Origin: Hyaloscypha bicolor E
Lineage: Eukaryota > Ascomycota > Leotiomycetes > Helotiales > Hyaloscyphaceae
NCBI RefSeq assembly: GCF_002865645.1
Contig: NW_020194667.1
Location: 1,945,762 to 2,009,761 of the forward strand
Length of the DNA: 64,000 nucleotides
Direction: 5' to 3'
The notes below the pieces were generated by a model. That model was not told where the DNA came from. It did no database searches and saw nothing but the letters and a program-made list of their open reading frames with translations. This document shows, in pieces, positions 38,490 through 50,372 of the stretch. Within the stretch, counting starts at the first letter, position 1. Every line of letters begins with the position of its first letter. Made by a program: the position numbers and the translations under genes.

Positions 38490-39065
38490 CGCACTAAAGA
38501 TATCCCGCTAACCGGTAGTGAGCAGGACAATAGAAATGTAGACCGCGTAGACGCCGGTGAGATTGATATTCGCTTCGTGCAGGGTGTTCAACTTGTGTAT
38601 TCTGGTGGCGAAGATGAGGATGGAGAGGATGAATGTGGGTGTGCTTGGGCGGAGGTGTTGTGGAATTTCCGTTGTTGGGGAGCGAGCTTACGAGCCTGCG
38701 GACACGGGTCTGTGGAATAGGGCATTTTAGCGACCAACTTCCACTAAAGGAAAACTCCAACTTTTTAAAAGATGCTAGTACTCTTCTAATTATATTAAGA
38801 GAATAAACTATAGCTTCTTAATGATCGTGATGCTTACCTTTTATATTATTACACTTTGTGGTTATTTAATAGAATTGAATTCAATTGATTGCCTTTCAAT
38901 TCGCGACGCCTGAAAAGTGCCCTGTAATCCACAGATCCATGTCCGCAGGCTCGTTAGTGAGGTGGACGGGTTGTACCGCAGGATTGCGATGGCGCAGAAG
39001 AAGGTTATCACGAGGAGAAGAATTTAGTATAGGAAGATGTAGAGTCTGGGGTACTTTTCCTGGCT
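38490..39065 (-). pseudogene. Rearranged membrane-protein gene fragments (RTA1-like, tentative)
   Basis: Two fragments read as membrane protein on the minus strand. One (about 38,520-38,645) reads HPTFILSILIFATRIHKLNT followed by NINLTGVYAVYISIVLLTT. The other (about 38,955-39,060) reads YPRLYIFLY, a stop, then ILLLVITFFCAIAILRYNP. They resemble transmembrane segments of fungal RTA1-type proteins, but no diagnostic motif is present. An inverted repeat of about 45 bp (ACGAGCCTGCGGACA...CTGTGGA) pairs 38,691-38,735 with 38,920-38,962 around an AT-rich centre, so the locus has been rearranged. Confidence 0.3.
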
Positions 39066-39189
39066 TCTAATAGCATTTTCGTTTCTGGGAATTGGGAGGG
39101 AAGATGAAGTCGAAGAGGCCAGGACGGTGCTGAAGGTTCTAGGTTTGGGTAGTTCGGGAGGCGGAGGGTTGTGGCTTGATCTTGTGGTC

Positions 39190-41261
39190 TAATAGTCAGA
39201 TTAGTAGAAACATTATTCGCATAAAGTCTCTTTATATCTTTCTATCGAGATATTAAATACTAGCCTTATTATCTTAAATACGTACTTACTCCCGTTAATC
39301 TAGCTTACTTAAAGTTTCTTAAATATAATTAAACTTAGTTATTAAAGAATAAAATTATATATTATAATAAATAAAATTATAATATTTATATATCTAATTA
39401 ATTTTATACTAAAAGAATCTTCTTTTTTATAATAAATTTAAATAAGAAGATTTAAAATTTATATTAAACTCTTAATTAAAATATTATATATTAATAATTT
39501 TACTTTAAACTTGTTCTAAATAGCTCTAAATAATATTCTTTAATAAAAAACTTTTTATAAAAAAAATGATTTATAAATAAACTAAAATACTATTTTAATT
39601 TATATCTTTTATTTTAATTAAATATATAATATTACTAAAATATTTAATAACTTTATATATAAGTTCTTTTAATAAATATAATAAAAATTATTATTTAATA
39701 TATAAAAATATATTAGTATATTTTAAATTAAATATTTATATTAATTAATTAAAAATATTAAAGAAATATATATATGGTTCTTTTATATAATAATTATAAT
39801 TATTATAAATTAAATTAGCTTATAATATTCTTTATATTATAAATAAAAAATTAGCTAAAGTTTATAAAAGATTTCTTTTAATTATAAGAGAAATAGTATT
39901 ACTTTTATAAGTTATTTATTAGAGCTATAAAGCTTTTTATAAGCTCTTTTAAGCCTTATTTCTATTTATAAAGCTCTTTTATTTTTATAAGCTTTCTTAT
40001 ATAAATATATAAGAACCCGAATTTTTAAAGGCTTATATTTAAATAATTATTAATTTCTAAAAGCTATTTTTTATTATTTTTTATAAAATACTTATAATAT
40101 TTTTTTATTCTTATCTTTTTAAGTTCTTATTTATTTGATTTCTTATTATAGGCTTATATATGCCTTTAAAGATTATTTCTAGTAAATTTATTTTCAAGTC
40201 TTAATATTCTTATTTATTTTTTTTTTTTAAAAAAATCCCATATTAATAATTTGACTTTTATTTCTATTTTTAATATATAAAATATATAAAAAAGTATTTA
40301 AATTTAAAAGAAAGTTATTTTTAATTATAACTAGAATAATATTCTAAAAAGAAGAATTAATAAATATTTATAAATAGGGTTTTCTATTTATAGGCTATAG
40401 GCTTATTTATAAATTAATTTATAAATATTTCTTTATTTATAAGCTAGTTCATAGGTATTTATTTATTTATAAGTTCTTTTTCTTTATTTATAAATTCTTT
40501 TTCTTTAATTATAAGCTTCTTTTTCCTTTATATTTCTAAATATTAGCTAGCTATAAGCTAATAATATATTTTCTATAACTTTTATTTATATTTATATTTA
40601 TATTCTTATTTTTCCTTTTTATACTTATTTATAAACTATTATATATTAGCCCTATTTCTTAGCTCTTTATAAGCTTTTATTAGATTTTTTTTCTATTACT
40701 TTTTTTTTATTACTTATTTTTTTATACTATTTCTTTTATAATTAAGCTTAAAGTTTTTTTTATTTATCTTAAGCTTACTATTATATTTTTGCTTTTATTT
40801 ATAATTTCTTTAAGTTTACGAAATCTTATATCTTATATATTTATATTTATAGCTTTATTTTCTTTACTTATAAGATTTACTAGTTATATCTTTTTTATAT
40901 AAACTCGCCTATAGCTTTATAATATTAGTTATATTTTTATATAAAATAGATTTTATAAATATAAAATTAATATTTATTCTTATAAAAAGAAAAGCTTATA
41001 TTTAGAATAATATAGCTAATTTAAAAGAAAATTATTTATTAGAAAGCTTATAAAAAAGAGCCTGAATTTTAGTATTTCTATATAAAATAATTTATATAAT
41101 AATATTTATTTTTTTCCCGGAAAATAGTATTAATATAAAAGGAGATTTAAATAAATAATTTCTTTAAATATAAAAAGAAAAACTAAAATAAAATAAAAGC
41201 TAGATTTAGGCTTTATATAATTATTTATATTTTATATAAAATTATTATTAAAGTAATATAA
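39190..41261. other. AT-rich RIP-type block
   Basis: About 2 kb, extremely AT-rich, CpA/TpG-poor, with no gene. The end of this block is the insertion site of the LTR element starting at 41267. Confidence 0.75.
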
Positions 41262-41266
41262 ATATT

Positions 41267-41502
41267 TATCGGTTCACCAGTAATACATGATATCGTCACG
41301 TATTTGTAGAAGTGCTATTTGCATAAGGTTGGTAAAGTTGTTATTGTTCAGAAGTAAGGATTGCAATATTGTGGTATTGATATGCGATCCCCAAATCTGC
41401 TAAGCCTAATGGGAACTAGTCTACCGGTCGAGTCACGCCTGTAATGCGAGCTTATATGACTAGTCACATGACCAGGAAATTCGCAGTATAGCTATTCCGA
41501 TA
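41267..41502. repeat. Left LTR (236 bp)
   Basis: Begins TATCGGTTCACCAG and ends GCTATTCCGATA. It is the better preserved of the two LTRs, and is preceded by ATATT. Confidence 0.88.
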
Positions 41503-41563
41503 CTGGAACCTCTCTAAAAACGCCAAAAACAGTGCTTCCCTCCCATCGCATACCAATTTCCTA

Positions 41564-42445
41564 ATTGGGCCTAGTCCCAAATTCTCCCAAACGCTCAGTA
41601 TGTCTATATATATTCTCCTGTCCAATATTCCTATCCAATATTCCTATTTCCCACCGGTATGTCCATTTTCCACCAGTATATCCATTTCTCCCATTCCCAG
41701 TATACCCATTCCCAGTATACCCATTCCCAGTATACCCATTCCCAGTATACCCATTCCCAGTATACCCATTCCCAGTATACCCATTCCCAGTATACCCATT
41801 CCCAGTATCCCTATTCGCAGTATACCTATTCGCATTCAACCCACTCCCGTTCGCTGTAAAGCTTGGAATTCGAAGCTAGCGGAGGTATAGGTGGACATAC
41901 TACTTCCATTGGTTGGTTAAAGGGCATGGAATTGTCCAAATCCGGTACTAGGGATCGAACAAAGAGGTAAAGGAGGTGAAACGAGGGTATTGAAGGTATG
42001 AACGTCTTCTACTGACGGTTCGGTGGTATTCGCAAGAGGAATAGCCAGTTGGTTGCGTTCGTCAATTTCCACTGGAATAGCTGATTCGTTGGTTTCTATT
42101 AGCAAAGCTTCAATTGGAAGAGCTTCGAAACTAGCCATAAAACGGTCAAAATCGACGTCCTTGTCAGTCGATAGTAGACGGTATTCCTCCTTTAGTTATT
42201 CCCTGAGCTCCTTCAGGTGGTACTGTCCAAGCCGATTGAAGTCCTTAGCTGTAAAGTAACTGAAATCCTCGTAAAAGAAGAACCAGGTATCGTAGCCATA
42301 GCTATTGCAATCGCATTCCATATACTCGTATAGCTTAGCACTCGTATACTCTTGGATCTCACTATCCGTAGCAATCCTTAGGTCAATTGGACTTCTCCAC
42401 TTCTGAATCTGCTCCCTCCCATATTGCTGATTCTATATATCCCAG
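41564..42445 (-). pseudogene. Antisense reading frame inside the LTR element
   Basis: On the minus strand from about 42,440 one frame reads QIQKWRSPIDLRIATDSEIQ, then KLYEYMECDCNSYGYDTWFF and FTAKDFNRLGQYHLKELRE. It meets one stop (TAA, readable as a RIP-altered CAA) and resumes LKEEYRLLSTDKDVDFDRFM through to a stop at 41917. A separate frame further on holds a TGNGY pentapeptide array. No domain is recognised. Low-complexity-free, codon-like sequence of this length suggests a real former protein, perhaps a captured host gene or an element-specific protein. Confidence 0.45.
41690..41815. repeat. 15-bp minisatellite (CCCAGTATACCCATT)
   Basis: About eight copies of a 15-bp unit, mostly perfect, inside the LTR element. 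All frames stay open because the unit is a multiple of three; the minus strand reads (TGNGY)n and the plus strand (YPFPV)n or (IPIPS)n. Confidence 0.9.
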
Positions 42446-42744
42446 TCTATACTCAACCTCCAGTACTAAGCCCCCCCCTAATATGTATATGGTTCGAAGC
42501 AGGAGGGGTTCGAAGGTGGGGTGGTTCGTAGAAGGGGTGGTTTATGGAAAGGTTCGTAAATATTTCGTCCGTAACGAGAAATTTAGAAAGTGAAATATTG
42601 CGATTCCGAGGGCTTGAGGGTTCTGAAGCTCGAGGGGCTTAACTTGAAGGTGAAATTGAAGTGCTTCAAGGGTATTCCAGAGGGTGGAGTTCCAGAGGGT
42701 GGGGTAGTATTCGACAGGCTCCCAAAGGTAAGGGATCGTCGATT

Positions 42745-43120
42745 CCGGATAGAGGGTTGTTCTAGTGGTTTATAGAGGGTATTCGGTACGAAAGAGCGAT
42801 TGAATAAGGGTTGCTCTGGCGGTTTGCAGAGGGTGTTCGGCCTTGCAAAAGAGCGATTTTGACGGTTTCCCTAGTGGTTTGCAGAGGGTATTCGGCTTTG
42901 CAAACGGGTAATTAAATGGGGCTCTGGTGGTTCGCAGGTTGCGAAAGAGTAATTGAATAAAGGTTACTCTAGTGGTTTGCAAGGTTTAGGAGTTTGTAAC
43001 CTTGCAAAGGAGCGATTGAGGGGTTGCTCTGGTGGTTTGCAGTGGGCGTTTGGCCTTGCAAAAGAGCGATTGAATAAGGATTACTCTGGTAGTTTGCAGA
43101 GGGTACTCGGCGAAAGAGCG
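42745..43120. repeat. Imperfect ~60-bp minisatellite
   Basis: Around six degenerate copies of a unit containing GGTTGCTCTGGTGGTTTGCA, GAGGGTATTCGG and CCTTGCAAAAGAGCGATTGA, in the right half of the LTR element. Unit lengths vary. Confidence 0.7.
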
Positions 43121-43164
43121 ATATTAATATAAGAGATAGTCAAATGGCTGACCGCTTATTGATT

Positions 43165-43345
43165 GGCAAGAACTAGAGTCTTCTCCCTTAGGCTACCGGA
43201 TGCTTCATAGAGTTGACGAGTAATTCCCCCCTTCGATGGAGTGGTTATCGGTCCTTGGCAAGAGCTAGCTGTTTTCTCCCTTAGGCCACCGGATGCTTTA
43301 TAGAGTTAACAGGTAATTCCCCCCTTTAATATAGTTAGATCAATA
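43165..43345. repeat. ~100-bp tandem duplication
   Basis: Two copies of a segment running from TGGCAAGA(A/G)CTAG through CTTCTCCCTTAGGC(T/C)ACCGGATGC to GTAATTCCCCCCTT, at about 43,165-43,232 and 43,256-43,325, near the right LTR. Confidence 0.7.
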
Positions 43346-43417
43346 TTACTAAGGGCCACCGGATACCGCTTTTAGCATAACTGTTCTATCTCTGATCTAT
43401 AAGTACTAACTAATTAG

Positions 43418-43653
43418 TATTGGTTTACTAGTAATATATAGTACTATTATATATTTGTGGAAGTACTATTTGTATAAGGTTAGTAAAGTTATTATTATTC
43501 AGAAGTAAGGATTGCAATATTATAGTATTAATATATAATTCCTAAATCTGCTAAGCCTAATAGGAACTAGTCTACCGGTCGAGTTATACCTGTAATACGA
43601 GCTTATATAACTAGTTATATAACCAGAAAATTCGCAGTATAGCTATTCCAATA
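43418..43653. repeat. Right LTR (236 bp)
   Basis: Begins TATTGGTTTACTAG and ends GCTATTCCAATA. Same length as the left LTR, from which it differs mainly by C-to-T and G-to-A changes. It is followed by ATATT. Confidence 0.88.
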
Positions 43654-43658
43654 ATATT

Positions 43659-45610
43659 TAAGGTTTTCAAATATCTAATTTCTTTATAAGTTTTAATCTA
43701 TTATATTATTTCTCTTTTTTGCTTTTTACTAAAAAGTTTCTTATATATTTCTAGTATAAAAATATTTTAAAAAACCGATTTAAGTTTTTAAATAAAATTA
43801 ATATATTTTATTTATTTTATTAGAATTTAATATTAATAATCTCTTTTTTTTATATAACTATTTTTTCTAAAATCTTTTTAATTTTATATTTTTTAATTTT
43901 ATTAATAAGTTCTAACTTTAATTAAAAGTCGAATATATATTATAATAATAATAAGTTTATTATTATTAATATAATTACTAAAAATAAAATATATTATAAA
44001 TTTCTAAAAATATATGAAGCTTATAATTATAAGAATTAATTACTTTAATTATTATATATTTTATATTTTTAGAATTAAACTTCTTTAATAATTACTTTAT
44101 ATAAATATTTTTTAAGTTTAATTAAATTTTATTTCTAATTTTAAAGCTAAGTATTTATTATTAATATAATATATTAAAATATATATTATATATTTCTTTT
44201 AAAAGAATTAATAAATTATAAAATAAAGCTTAATATAATAATAGAAATAAAATAATAAAATAAAACTTAAATATTAATAATTTTAATATCTTAAGAATTT
44301 AAAGCTAAAATAGGAAATAAGATATAATAGTAAATAAATAAATATAGCTAAAATTACTAAAATACCGAGTTTTAAAATCCGAGCTTAATTTGAATTATAA
44401 CTTAAAATCTTAACTAAAACTAATTTCTTTAGCTAAAACTAATTATATAATACTAATTAATATTCCTAAAATAATTAAAATATAATATAATTATATAAAA
44501 AAATATTATTTTTTATAAATTTATATTTAATTTTATTTTAAGTTATTAAAATAAAGCTTAAATTATTATATATTTCTAGAAAAGCTTTAGCTTTTTTAAA
44601 ACTATAGAAATTATATTTCCATTTAAAAATAGATTATAAAATATATAGCTTTTGATTTTTAATATAAGTTATATTTCTTATAATTTTTATTTTTACTTAT
44701 TACTTTTAAATAATTTATATAAAAAGACTTTATAAGAATATTAATTATTAAAAATACTAAAAAGCTTTAAAGAAGTTAAAATAATTTAATTTAAGTTTTA
44801 AATATAAAAAAATAAATTAAAGAAAGAAATAAAGCTTATATTAAAATTATATAAATTATATGAAATTATATTTTCTAATTAAATAAAAGACTTTATATAT
44901 TTGGCTAAATACTAGAAACTATATAGAATAATACTTCTAGTTTTAAAAAAGAATATTAATTAGTTTTTTTATTAAAATTAGTTTTCTTATTAAAATTAAT
45001 TCTTAGAAATTAATTATATTTATAAGTATTACTTTAAAGCTTATTTATTTTAATTATTTATATATTATTCTATTATTATATATCTTATATAAATATAAGA
45101 AATAAAAGAATTAATAAGTTATTTTAAATCTTATTTTTAATTAAAAGAATTTAAGTTTTTATATTATTATTATTATTATTATTATTAAATCCAGTTTTAT
45201 AATTCGGGTTATATAACTTGAATTATAATATTAAATTTAATTAAAATACTTATAATAGCTTAAGTTTAATTATTGAAACTACGACTTTTAAAGAATTATT
45301 TATATAGGCCAAATATTAAAAGAAAAAAAAAAGAAGAAAAAAAGCTAGCTAAAAGAAAAGTAATAAGCTTATATAATTATATTATAAGATAAGACTTTTT
45401 AGCTTAAAAATAAGCCTATAAGCTATATATTTAATTTAAAGGCTAACTATTATATTATATATTTCTAATAAACTAATAATTTTTTAAAGCTTATTAATAA
45501 TATTTAATATTATAATTAATAATTTTAATATAACTAATTTAAAGAATACTTTAATAAAATTTATATTAAAATTATTATAATAAGAAGTAAAAGGAAATAC
45601 AATATATAAC
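43659..45610. other. AT-rich RIP-type block
   Basis: About 2 kb, extremely AT-rich and CpA/TpG-poor, with no gene. It continues the block at 39,190-41,261; the LTR element is inserted between the two. A short ATT array lies at 45,162-45,186. Confidence 0.75.
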
Positions 45611-46183
45611 AAGAATTCGACTGGGTGTATTCATGAATCGAGCAGGCGTCGTGCGGGTAAAGTGTGTATTGAATTGCTTAAAGTCCACTTCGTGAGAAGG
45701 AAGAAGGCTAAATACAAAAAAGGAGAGAGGAGCTAAGGGATCACGTGAGAACATGTAATCATGCCAACTGCCAGCGCAATCCCCACCACAATAGTGGTAA
45801 TCTTCTAGCTACGAGAGCAGCCTCTGTGACCCTGGCAGCGGGGATTATCAGGTGCGACCCACTAGCGCGAGAGCCCTTATGACTAAAGCCCGATCGATCC
45901 CATAGCAATAAAGCATTTTCTTCTCTCTTGTCTTCAATCCTGATAGTCGGACCGCTATATGGAAGAATATTTGCAGGAAAGCATACACTCGCTGCGTGCA
46001 GGAGAAACATGAGGTTAAAGTGACGCTTTATGCTCAGAAGACAAGATGTAGTAAACTTATATCTTTCAATTCTCTCTTCCCCGATCAGAAGCCCAGGAAG
46101 TATAAAGACACTTTAACAAGACTGCACGATCGTGTCATTCGTTTCAATCATCTAATGTATGCATGCTAAAGACCAAAAACTCC
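45611..46183. other. 3' flank of the C2H2 gene
   Basis: Composition returns sharply to normal at about 45,610. No gene is recognised; short frames lack domains. It lies downstream of the minus-strand C2H2 gene that ends at 46184. Confidence 0.4.
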
Positions 46184-47254
46184 TCACCCCTGCCCAACCC
46201 CGTAAGAAGCGCCCCTCTTCCTACACTGCTTCCTCTCGTGATCATCGCGATTCCTTGCCTGCGCATACCTCGCCCCACAATGGAATCGACAAAAGTGAGG
46301 TTTCCGTGCAAGCATCCCCGACAGTGAACCCGTGACTGGGCCAGATTCCTGTGGCAGGCCATCACCTCCACCGGAGCCATTGACAGGTTGGTGCTTATCG
46401 TCAACATGACGATTCTTGTTTCCAACTGAGGAAAGGACCAAGCCGCACACCTTGCATGTTCGATCTTCCGGGGGTGGCTTCTTCCGGATCCTATTTGCAT
46501 GTTTTCTAGGTCGGGGAATAGATATAGCTTTCAGATGCGGTGACGGCTCTTGAGATATTGGGGACTTGCTTTGCGGGACATAGATACTTGATACAGGCGA
46601 CCAGGCCTGTGGCGGTGAAAATGCTGTCTCGCCATCTGCGTTCGGCTGTACTGGAGACTTATGTTGAGTCATGCTTCCGCTGGTTAAAGGAGTCGTACTG
46701 GTGCTGGTAGACGTCCGCGCTGTTTGCTGTGAGACGGGTGTCGAGATTTCACCAATGGGGGAAATGTTGATTTTTTGCAAGGAAGATGACAATTCTCTGA
46801 GATCTGTCGCAATTGACGAATTGGGATTGTCATCGATGCAGCTCGTCACGGATGCGAAGGTAGGCTGCAGGCCATGATATACAGTCATGTAAGTGAGACT
46901 CTTCCGCACGGTCCAATACTTCAGGGCCTTTTTCAAAGAGACAGAACCAGTCTCAATGATTTTGCGCATCGATGGAGCATCCCATACCTGATGAAAAGGC
47001 CTGGATGACAATGACTATCCAGAGAGAGTCAGTATGTCATTTAAAATAAACACCTTATGGCTTACCTTGTAGTACATGAAATCATCAAGACCGGTCACTG
47101 TACGAATACTTCCAGCTCGAATCCTACTTCTTGCCTCTTCAACAAAGGATGGGAAGCTACACCAGAACGGAGACTCAAGTTGCATAGGAGCAACATAAGC
47201 CGCGTCAATCAAGGAAGAGAATTGTCCAGGAGACTGCAAGACATCTTCTTGCAT
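46184..47254 (-). CDS. C2H2 zinc-finger protein (339 aa, 2 exons)
   Basis: Exons on the minus strand: 47254-47066 and 47014-46184, joined at a GTAAGC donor and GGATAG acceptor in phase 0, giving TVTGLDDFMYYK|SLSSRPFHQVWD. The first two thirds has no known domain; a Ser/Thr/Pro-rich linker lies at about 150-230, then a basic stretch RPRKHANRIRKKPP that could be a nuclear signal. Two fingers follow: CKVCGLVLSSVGNKNRHVDDKH at about 251-272 reads as a standard C2H2 finger, and FCRFHCGARYAQARNRDDHE at about 302-321 (then RKQC) as a C2HC-like finger. Likely a nuclear nucleic-acid-binding protein; targets unknown. The ATG lies only 60 bp after the stop of the upstream same-strand gene, so a longer fused model cannot be excluded, though no in-frame splice was found. 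Confidence 0.65.
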
Positions 47255-47314
47255 GGAAAAGCCTTGAAATACTGCGCTCTATGTTAAAATAAAACCATGT
47301 ATGCAGAAAAGAAT

Positions 47315-49291
47315 TCACGTACCAAGAAGACATGCAATAAAGAAACAAAATATTGCTCCGAATCTAAGATAGGCCGCAATTGTGCATGATAGACTTGTTT
47401 TCTGGGTCTCTGGTATAGGAACCGGATCTTCATCTGAAAGTTGAGCTTCAGGTCGGTGGTGTTCACTTGCTCCATTAGAAACAGGGCTATCGCTGTCCTG
47501 CTCAGCTCCAGGTATTTCTTGAAAAACAGCACTATCGGCTGTCGACGAGGAATTAGTCATTTCGGCAAATTCTCTGGTAAAAGCACGGAGGAAATTTATG
47601 TCCTTTCCAAAATCGTCAATATCTCCCTCAGTAGGATGCATCTCTTGGTCCCAGAGGCAAAAGACAAGTTCATCAAATACGCTTCTGAGAGACTCCTCGA
47701 CAGCAAGGCGTCTCCACCTTCGAAGATCGAGAAGGAAAGCATCATATTCCCCGAATTCTTCGACAGAGCAAGTCTTGCGCATCGCATTTGCCACAAGAAG
47801 TAGGCTAATAACCTGCCGAAAATCTGACGGAGCGCGATCTTTTCGCAGCCGCCGCATAGCTGATATGCCCATCTTCCAAAGTGTGCGGTAATCTTGGAGC
47901 TGGTCGCCCAGGTTTTGAAAGCCATCAGATGCTTTGGTGTCCCGACTTGCTTCCAAGAAGGAGTTGTGCTCGATTCTGAGATTTTCGCGCAGAACCTGCA
48001 TCATTGTAGCAGAAGGTCCGTTGATATCATGACTAGTCAACTTCCTGGGTCCCTTAAGTATCGCTTGTGCTTCCTCCAGGACGCCCTTTCGCAGGGCGAG
48101 GCACAGTGGAGCCCGCAAATTGCTTAGGTCGGCGATGTTGCACCGCCCTATCAGATATCGAGCTATCTCCAGATTCCCGTTCATGATGGCTGTCTGGAAT
48201 GGCCTTTCCATGAAGCAAGGCCCATCGTTTGGGTCGACCCCATAGCAGATCAATCGTTGGACAAGGCCTAGGTCACCGGCCATCACTGCCTCTCTCATTG
48301 GAAAGTCGGCTGAGATCAGTAATCTTGCGGTCTCAAAATCCTCCTGTCGAAGTGCTAACTCTACTGATCGCTGTTCGAACCCAGAATATCCATTCCCAGC
48401 GAGAAGTTTCTTGGCTAATGTGTCAAAGTTGTTGGAGACAGCGATAAGAACTTTGTTGGCATTTTCAATACTGACACGTTGTTGGTATCGTTGTTCCTCG
48501 TCAGGGGTCATGAGTCGAAAGGTGACTGGCGGCGGGTCCAGTACCCACAACCATTCACAATCGTAGCCATCCCGTAGCCGGGGTTGGGAATCAAAAAGAT
48601 AGCCGGAGAACCTGGTTTTCTCTTTGGCTGCCTTCTCTTTAGCTGGCTCTTCCTCAGCCGCATCGAACGCCCTATCGAGTGTATCTAGGTCTCTCTCAAA
48701 AGCAACTTGTTGTATATGCTCCAGTGAGACATGGAGAGGATTTTGTCCTCGTATAACTCCTCGAAGCCGAATGTGCCCAGAAATTTGGCAATGTCCCCGC
48801 TCCGGAGGAAGGCGTAGGCAAAGAGTTTGAGTTCTTCGACGACTTGATCATTCGGCGAGACATGCAGTTGTTTGTCGCGTATGTATTGATCCAGCATCTC
48901 ATAGTTCTCAAGGACTTTCTGAAGGCTGAGAATTGTCTCGCTCTTACTCTTGTAGATGTTCGGACATGCTTCACGGATCGCGTTGCGGAGGGTTGGACTC
49001 CAGATGTCGATGCAGTCATCGGCCAGCTTATCAGGATGCCATGCGGTGAAGCTGATCTCTCTGGCAGAGGCTGACCAGTACCTGTCGGGCAGCTGTTTGA
49101 TACTACCGTCGCTGGTTGAGATATACCAACCGTCGTAGGGTCTTTAGAGGATATCAGCATGATATTGTTCTGAAATACTAGCAGAGAACCCACTCTCGCG
49201 ACGGCCTATACTGGAAAGGCTTAGCATTTTTAAAATGCCATTGGTCATCTGTGGATATTTCGTCAAAGTTCATAGGTGGCGGATTCTGCAT
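47315..49291 (-). CDS. Ankyrin-like protein with C-terminal membrane segment (frameshifted)
   Basis: Exon 1 49291-49194 (MQNPPPMNFDEISTDDQWHF) joins exon 2 at 49141 through a GTGGGT donor and TAAAG acceptor, giving SREPYDGWYISTSDG. The frame continues through KLFAYAFLRSGDIAKFLGTF to about 48,730. There it must shift by one base to reach LEHIQQVAFERDLDTLDRAF and the long open frame to 47315. Two-exon length is 1,925 nt, one short of a multiple of three, so a single missing base (or two extra) would explain it: real frameshift or sequencing error. The corrected protein would be about 641 aa. Four or so ankyrin-like units lie mid-protein (EDFETARLLIS, GDLGLVQRLICYGVDPN, GNLEIARYLIGR). The C-terminus has one hydrophobic segment (FGAIFCFFIACLL). 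Role not known; such repeats bind proteins. Confidence 0.6.
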
Positions 49292-50372
49292 CGTGTCTTT
49301 GACGGAGGGAAATAATCGTGGGATAGTTGAAGATTGGGTTCCTGCGAGGATCGTGAGGCTGAGCGTCGACAGGCGCGCGAATCTGCCTTGTGGGGAGCGT
49401 GCGATGAGAATTAGTTTGATGAGGGTGACAACAGACGATGTTAGAACAGCCGGGAAGGTGATTGAGAAGAAAAGAGAGGAATAATACGACGATGAGGAAA
49501 GGAAAGAGACGAAGGAGGGGAGAGATTCGGGGGATATATCCTGGGCGCAAACAACGCAATGCTGGCCCAGGAGCCATGCCTGCCCCTTCCCAGGTCGTCG
49601 CACGAAGCTGCCGTGGGAGAGGATTCCTAGATTGCGCAGCGCTGTGGCATTGTCGACATCGGCCAGTGCCGTGTGTTGGGCAAGCCCAGGACGACGAGCA
49701 CATCGCTGGTTGGCCTGGCCACCGCTGCTGGGTGACGTGACCGGCTAGGCGTGGAGGTGTTGGTGGTGTTCCTAGAAAATTGGGTCCCCACCCGGGAACA
49801 ATGCTGGACGTCTCGCTTTTCTAGGAATACGCGAGTGAGGCTGAAGGCTGCGCTGCGAGGGAACAGGGGACGGCCATTCCCCATCAACCTACCAGCGAAG
49901 GGGCGACAGTGACAGAGGCGGACGTGGAGTGATGGGAGGTGGAGGGGAGGTGGAGGAGGAAGTGAGGCACGGCCTGATGAAGAACCTCACCCACTCAGAT
50001 CCAGAGCACGAGGTCGTGCGACCTCCTAGGAATCTAACTCCCAACTCCCACCGCTCCGCCCTCCGCCCTCCCTCCCGCGGACGGTCACTCTCACCATCGA
50101 CGGCAGAAGACAAAGCTATTGTTTGATTGTTTTGTCCTCGCGTGCCACTCCAGTGGATAGGTCTTTGTCTCGGTATCCATTGTACTAACTGCATTATTCA
50201 CAGTCTTAACTTTTACACATCGTGAACTACGAGTACCATAGGATTAGGCTGCACACAAGAATAACACGGTCGCATTACAGTACGTTTTCGTTATGTGTGT
50301 CGTTCTTCCAACCCTGAACTGCCACCACCTGGAGAGCTTGTCCTCTGTTCCTCACCGCCTCAAGTCACCCCT
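49292..50372. other. Intergenic, promoter of the ankyrin-like gene
   Basis: No confident gene. Frames on both strands overlap each other and lack domains. 49,920-49,975 is purine-rich on the plus strand (GGAGGTGGAGGGGAGG). Confidence 0.4.

Larger units (their letters stand above)
41267..43653 (-). mobile_element. Non-autonomous LTR element (2.39 kb) with antisense frame
   Basis: Two direct 236-bp LTRs, 41267-41502 and 43418-43653, share the termini TATCGG...CCGATA (RIP-altered to TATTGG...CCAATA in the right copy). Identical 5-bp target duplications ATATT lie at 41262-41266 and 43654-43658. LTR differences are mainly C/T and G/A, with the right LTR more AT-shifted. The 1.9-kb interior has no reverse transcriptase, integrase or other retroelement domain. 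It contains a protein-like frame, a 15-bp array, a ~60-bp array and a ~100-bp duplication. Strand is given for the internal frame, since the element's own direction cannot be fixed: no clear primer-binding site or polypurine tract. Confidence 0.85.

Noticed and set aside
41690..41815. Regular short repeats, considered as a CRISPR array
   Set aside because: Head-to-tail 15-bp minisatellite without spacers, in a eukaryotic LTR element.
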